Shown here piece after piece: positions 14,550-18,365 of a DNA stretch of 18,365 nt. The position numbers and the translations under genes were made by a program. The first letter of the stretch is position 1, and every line of letters begins with the position of its first letter. The stretch lies in the NCBI GenBank assembly GCA_031374735.1, contig JANMGQ010000145.1, positions 1 through 18,365 on the forward strand, given 5' to 3'. The notes below the pieces were generated by a model that had not been told where the DNA came from, searched no databases, and saw only the letters and a program-made list of their open reading frames with translations. This DNA comes from JABFRJ01 sp031374735. GTDB taxonomy: Bacteria > Pseudomonadota > Alphaproteobacteria > Rhizobiales > Hyphomicrobiaceae.

Positions 14550-15803
14550 GTGCCGAGCTGGCGCCCCTGGATGCCACCTGCGCTGGAAAAGCGGCGCGTC
14601 CGCATCTATCTCGCGGGACACGTCGTGTCGGTGCTCGGCGGCTGGTTCCAGCAGGTGGCGCTGAGCTGGCTCGTCTATCGCCTAACAGGCTCCGTGTTTT
14701 TGCTCGGTTTGACGGGCTTTCTGCTTAACATTTCCTATCTGCTGTTTGGTGGTCTCGCCGGCGCGCTGATCGATCGTCTGCCGCGGTTGCCGTTTCTCAT
14801 CCTGGTCGATCTCGTCCTCGCGGCGCTTGCGCTGCTGCTGGCTGTGCTCGATTTTGCGGGCGTGACTGACATCCGCGTCTATCTCGCCGTTGCCGCCCTG
14901 ATCGGCGTCGCCAACGCCTTTGAGATGCCGGTGCGCCAGTCGCTGTTCAAGGACATCGTCGAGGATCGCAACCTGCTGCCGAGCGCGATTGCGCTGTCGG
15001 CCATGGTGTTCAACGCCGGTCGCATGATCGGGCCGGCGCTCGCCGGCGCGCTGCTGCTGTATGTTTCTGAGGCCTGGTGCTTTGTCATCAACGCCGTCAG
15101 TTTTTCCGGCATCCTCATTGCCTTGTGGATGATGCAGCTGCCCGCGTCCGCCAGTGCCTTTGCGCCGGCGCGCGCCAAGACGTCACTGCGCGAAAGCCTG
15201 CATGTGTTGGCTGCGTTTCCAGCTGTCCGCTATCTGCTGCCAACGGCTGCTGCGCTCGGCATGTTTGCCACGCCCTATGTGTCGCTGATGCCCTCCATCG
15301 TGGCTGAATTCTTCGACGGCCGATCCGTCACGATGGGCCTGCTGATGGGCTCGGCCGGTGTCGGCGCGCTCGGCTCGGCGCTGTATCTGTCGCTGCAGCC
15401 GGACTATTCGCGGCAGCTGCGGCTGCTCACGGGCGCGCCGCTGATCGTCGGCCTGGTAATTATCCTGTTTGCCATGTCCCGGTCGTTGCCCATATCGATG
15501 CTGCTGCTTGCGGCAATGGCGGCGTCGCTCATGCTGACGACCAACAGCATCAACGCCATTCTGCAGCAGTCAACGCCGGATGAGTGGCGTGGCCGCGTGA
15601 TCGGCGTGTACGCCATGTCGTTTGCCGGCACGGCGCCGCTCGGCAGTCTGCTTGCCGGTGCTTGCGCTGATCGCATTGGTATTCCCGCGACGCTCGCCAT
15701 CAATGGCCTGCTGGTCATCGCCGCCGGCGCGGTCGGCCGCTGGCGGCTGTACACGCACCCCGAGGCCATGCGCACGCTGATGCGCTCGCTCAGAGCGCAT
15801 TGA
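14550..15803 (+). CDS. MFS transporter, MFS_3 (EntS-like exporter) family
   Basis: This 417-residue, very hydrophobic protein has about ten to twelve membrane segments and matches the MFS_3 group of proton-driven exporters (relatives include the enterobactin exporter EntS). Seen are VSVLGGWFQQVALSWLVYRL (26-45), the motif A-like GGLAGALIDRLPR (67-79), NAFEMPVRQSLFKDIV (122-137) and the second-half TPDEWRGRVIGVYAMSFAG (342-360) with APLGSLLAG. The GTG start at 14550 has GAGGAG 7 nt upstream (14537-14542); ATG at 14571 is a weaker alternative. The gene stands alone between a terminator and a repeat-bearing spacer. Its substrate cannot be told from sequence. Confidence 0.88.
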   Translation: MPSWRPWMPPALEKRRVRIYLAGHVVSVLGGWFQQVALSWLVYRLTGSVFLLGLTGFLLNISYLLFGGLAGALIDRLPRLPFLILVDLVLAALALLLAVLDFAGVTDIRVYLAVAALIGVANAFEMPVRQSLFKDIVEDRNLLPSAIALSAMVFNAGRMIGPALAGALLLYVSEAWCFVINAVSFSGILIALWMMQLPASASAFAPARAKTSLRESLHVLAAFPAVRYLLPTAAALGMFATPYVSLMPSIVAEFFDGRSVTMGLLMGSAGVGALGSALYLSLQPDYSRQLRLLTGAPLIVGLVIILFAMSRSLPISMLLLAAMAASLMLTTNSINAILQQSTPDEWRGRVIGVYAMSFAGTAPLGSLLAGACADRIGIPATLAINGLLVIAAGAVGRWRLYTHPEAMRTLMRSLRAH

Positions 15804-15862
15804 ACAGGTCGTTCAAACACCAGCGGTCAAAATTCCTGACTGAGGAAACATCCCCCCACTGT

Positions 15863-15988
15863 CATGGCCGGGCTTGTCCCGGCCACCCAACGCTCAACGA
15901 GCACGGCGGTGCTCGGGGGGCCGTCTCAATGTACTGAGAACCAGCTGAGAGTGCTGCACCATAGGTGGCCGGGACAAGCCCGGCCATG
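15863..15988. repeat. Small element with 24-bp perfect inverted repeat ends
   Basis: The arms at 15863-15886 and 15965-15988 are exact 24-bp inverted copies. Each arm is itself a hairpin, TGGCCGGG / CCCGGCCA with a 5-nt loop. The 78 nt between them hold further hairpins, CGAGCAC (15898-15904) / GTGCTCG (15909-15915) and TCTCA (15924-15928) / TGAGA (15935-15939). The arm sequence resembles an intergenic repeat that I know as abundant in Hyphomicrobiales genomes. It is best read as a paired REP-like unit or tiny MITE. Confidence 0.75.
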
Positions 15989-16040
15989 CCAGTTTTTGGG
16001 GAGACACATCCGTCAATAACTCCTGCCGCTGGCATAAATG

Positions 16041-16072
16041 AAAAAGGCCGCCCCGATGGCTCGGGACGGCCT
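16041..16072 (-). terminator. Intrinsic terminator of the minus-strand membrane protein gene
   Basis: Read on the minus strand, AGGCCGTCCCGA, loop GCCA, and TCGGGGCGGCCT form a 12-bp stem with one G-U pair, followed by TTTTT (plus-strand A-tract 16041-16045). It lies 20 nt beyond the stop codon. On the plus strand the G-U pair becomes a C-A mismatch and no T-tract follows, so it works for the minus strand. Confidence 0.85.
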
Positions 16073-16092
16073 CTCGTAATATCCTATGCGTC

Positions 16093-18365
16093 TCAGGCCA
16101 TCCGTGTCGGGCGCTGGTCGGAGCCGGCAAGGCTTGAGAGGCCGTGCTCGAATTTCATCAGCGACTGCAACACGGCGTCCCAATGATCGTCGGAATATTC
16201 AGCGCGGGCCAGTTCCGAGCGGTGGGCGACGATGATGCGATGCTTTTCAGACTTGGCACCATCCAGGCGGCCGCCGCCCTTGTCTTCTTCGAGTTCCATT
16301 TCCATGCGGTTGATCAGGTTGTCGTAGGCGGCACCCGGCAACATCACCATCACGACCGTCATGGACTTCAGCTTGTCGGCGAAATCGTTCACTGTCGCGG
16401 TTGCGCCCGGCGCCGTCATGAGCGCGGTCGGGAACTGCCCGCGGGCGTCATCGATCGAACGCTCCAGGCTCTTCATCGCGGCCGCCATCGGGCGCTTCAG
16501 GCCGCTTTCGTCGTGGCGCAGGACGAGATCGAGCGACTTCCAGAGGCGATCGACTTCGATCTGGCCATTGTGGCGGACCAGGTATTCGATCGTCGAGGAC
16601 TGCTGGCCCATCTCGCGGGCGAAATGCTCGACCAGTTCACGCTCAAGCTCGGGGTCGGCCGGAAGGCTGGGTGCCGCAGCTTTGGGAGGCTGGGCAATCG
16701 AGCGCAGCGCGAACTGTTCGGGCTCGCCGGTCGGGGGTAGGCCAAGCTCCTGCATCGGGGGCAGGCCGAAGGGATCGGCGGGTGGCTGTGCCATCGGCGC
16801 CGGGCCTGCACCTGGACGCTGGGGCGCGGGCTTCGAATAAGCGAGCTGCGGTTTGCTTGCGATGGGCGATTGCGCTGATGGCAAGGCCGCGCGTTCTGTC
16901 CGCAGTGCTCCGCCCTGGGCTGGTACGGACGTGCCCATCGCACCTTGACCCGGTCCGGCGATCTGTGCCGCAGTTGACGACGTGCCGAGCAGCATGCGCG
17001 CGCGCAGGCGCGTCAGCGTTTTCACGAAGTCCGTGTGCAGCAGGTATTCGTCTTTGACCAGAACCGGCTTTTCCTTCGGGCTCTCCTTGTGGCTCGCCTG
17101 TTCGACGAGACGCATATTCGACCCTGCCGTCAGCACGCGCCGCGCTTTGCGCAGATCGTTCTTGTCCTCGAACTCGGCAAGCTTCAGCACCGAGCGGTAG
17201 CCGGTGTCGTTCGTGTCGGGCCAGGGATGCAGGTGGTCGAGGACGTTCTGGGCGCCGATGGCGATGGCGTAGTTGAGTTCGGCCTGCGAGCCCGAGCCAT
17301 GCTCCGGCAGCAGCGCGACGGACACATCCTTTTCGAGCTGTGCCAGTTCGATTTTCTTGCCGATGTCTTCTTTGATGAGTTCGCCGTGTTTCTCGAAGGC
17401 CTTGTTGCCCGCGATCGAGAGATATTCGAACAACTCCGGGCGCACGTAATAGCGACCGCGATGACGCTCGTCGCGGAACACCGCGTTGATGGTCGCGCCC
17501 GCATTCAAAACGCGGCTCAAGATCAGCTGTCGCTCAGGATCAAGGTCGCCCATATCCACGATAGCCGAGAATCCCGGCCGTGACGTGTCAGCCTGCATGG
17601 CCTCGATGGCGATGCGGGCGTTGTCGAACTTCGACGGCACAAGCGCATTGTCGATGATCGCCTCGAGCTGGTCGGCCGAGCGCGCCTTGTCGGTTGGCAC
17701 ATCTGACAAGGGCGAGCGCACGGCATTGGCCGCGAATAACCCCGACATGAAGATCAAGCTGTCGATGGCAATCGCGATGGCAAGTGCCAAGTAGGCCAAG
17801 CGATTGCCGTCCTGGAAGGCGTTCCAGGTGACGACGAAGCGGTGCGCCTTGTCGTCACGATTGAGATCGATCGACGACATCTTGGCCGACATTTCGCTCG
17901 AGTCGCGGCTCGGCAGGCCGCTGTCCTGCAGGCACTTGCGGCCGAAGTTCAGCAGCCCGTCGGTGCCGCTGGACTGGGGCAGCTTGTCGCCGCCCGAACA
18001 GTTCCGGGCGAAGTTGTCGAGGCCCGAATTCAAGGCGAACACGCGGCCGGCCGCCTCACCGGCCTGCTTCGGATCGCAGTCGATGCCACGTACGCGCTCC
18101 TTGGTGGCCGGTGTCGCGGCCATGGCGCCGTAAAGCTGCGTGCACTGCGTCGAGAGGGCGTTCAACTTCTCGACGGTCGGGTCCTGGCGGAACTCGGCGC
18201 GAGCCCGTTCGAAGCTCGCGCGCACGCGGGCCGGATCGACCTTGGGGCCGTCCTCGCCCTCCTTGGTCTGTTCGGCGACCTTGATGCGGCTTTCCGCGGT
18301 CTGGGCTTCGCCCTTCAGCTTGGCGATGTCGCCGTCGACGCCGGCCAGCTCGCGCTCGATCTGGG
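16093..18365 (-). CDS. Large unrecognised membrane protein, N-terminus outside window
   Basis: I do not recognise the family. The frame is open from the window edge to the TGA at 16095-16093, giving 756 visible residues. Residues 1-60 are charged and helical (QIERELAGVDGDIAKLKGEA), likely coiled coil. Four Cys at about 74, 96, 122 and 144 suggest disulfides in an extracytoplasmic domain. One clear membrane segment follows (AYLALAIAIAIDSLIFMSGL, within about 189-214). Then come a roughly 250-residue soluble domain, a Pro/Ala/Gly-rich linker (about 465-567) and a 190-residue helical C-terminal domain. More membrane helices may lie upstream. An internal GTG at 18225 is not the likely start because the frame continues. 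DUF4407-like layout is a weak alternative. Its own terminator lies 20 nt downstream. Confidence 0.75.
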   Translation of the reverse strand, partial: QIERELAGVDGDIAKLKGEAQTAESRIKVAEQTKEGEDGPKVDPARVRASFERARAEFRQDPTVEKLNALSTQCTQLYGAMAATPATKERVRGIDCDPKQAGEAAGRVFALNSGLDNFARNCSGGDKLPQSSGTDGLLNFGRKCLQDSGLPSRDSSEMSAKMSSIDLNRDDKAHRFVVTWNAFQDGNRLAYLALAIAIAIDSLIFMSGLFAANAVRSPLSDVPTDKARSADQLEAIIDNALVPSKFDNARIAIEAMQADTSRPGFSAIVDMGDLDPERQLILSRVLNAGATINAVFRDERHRGRYYVRPELFEYLSIAGNKAFEKHGELIKEDIGKKIELAQLEKDVSVALLPEHGSGSQAELNYAIAIGAQNVLDHLHPWPDTNDTGYRSVLKLAEFEDKNDLRKARRVLTAGSNMRLVEQASHKESPKEKPVLVKDEYLLHTDFVKTLTRLRARMLLGTSSTAAQIAGPGQGAMGTSVPAQGGALRTERAALPSAQSPIASKPQLAYSKPAPQRPGAGPAPMAQPPADPFGLPPMQELGLPPTGEPEQFALRSIAQPPKAAAPSLPADPELERELVEHFAREMGQQSSTIEYLVRHNGQIEVDRLWKSLDLVLRHDESGLKRPMAAAMKSLERSIDDARGQFPTALMTAPGATATVNDFADKLKSMTVVMVMLPGAAYDNLINRMEMELEEDKGGGRLDGAKSEKHRIIVAHRSELARAEYSDDHWDAVLQSLMKFEHGLSSLAGSDQRPTRMA

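Larger units (their letters stand above)
15804..16092. other. Spacer between MFS gene and convergent membrane protein gene
   Basis: The 289-nt gap holds no supported gene. It contains a 24-bp inverted repeat with small hairpins between its arms (15863-15988) and the terminator of the minus-strand gene (16041-16072). The MFS gene has no classic terminator of its own; the repeat arms may serve as transcript ends. Confidence 0.6.

Overview
The window is GC-rich chromosomal DNA from an alphaproteobacterium, most likely of the Hyphomicrobiales (Rhizobiales) side. Evidence is the gene order secY-adk, alphaproteobacterial-looking L3, S3, S5 and S14 proteins, a DUF4169 plus RHH_4 gene pair, and an intergenic repeat built on GGCCGGG-cttgt-CCCGGCC that I know as common in that order. 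Genus cannot be called.

Positions 1-13711 hold one long plus-strand cluster, the end of the str operon joined to S10 and spc: tuf (cut by the left edge), rpsJ, rplC, rplD, rplW, rplB, rpsS, rplV, rpsC, rplP, rpmC, rpsQ, rplN, rplX, rplE, rpsN, rpsH, rplF, rplR, rpsE, rpmD, rplO, secY, adk. The products are the translation factor EF-Tu, 21 ribosomal proteins, the Sec translocon channel and adenylate kinase. Genes are mostly spaced by 0-110 nt with several start/stop overlaps, so co-transcription is likely. Longer junctions carry hairpins, including REP-like GGTGTCTGACC palindromes and a terminator-like hairpin before secY.

After adk the usual continuation (rpsM, rpsK, rpoA, rplQ) is absent. 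Instead two small coupled genes follow (DUF4169; ribbon-helix-helix), then a 356-nt gene-free stretch with a dense set of RNA helices and a strong intrinsic terminator, then an MFS_3-type exporter gene. A 289-nt spacer with a 24-bp inverted repeat follows, and the right end is filled by the C-terminal part of a large, unrecognised membrane protein on the minus strand with its own terminator.

Main points for a second look: the structured leader or sRNA before the MFS gene; an EF-Tu whose switch I region is six residues longer than in E. coli and lacks the ARGITI motif; an L2 with a changed loop near the peptidyl transferase centre; S3 and L5 with unusual terminal extensions; REP-like elements inside an essential operon; and the missing alpha-operon genes.
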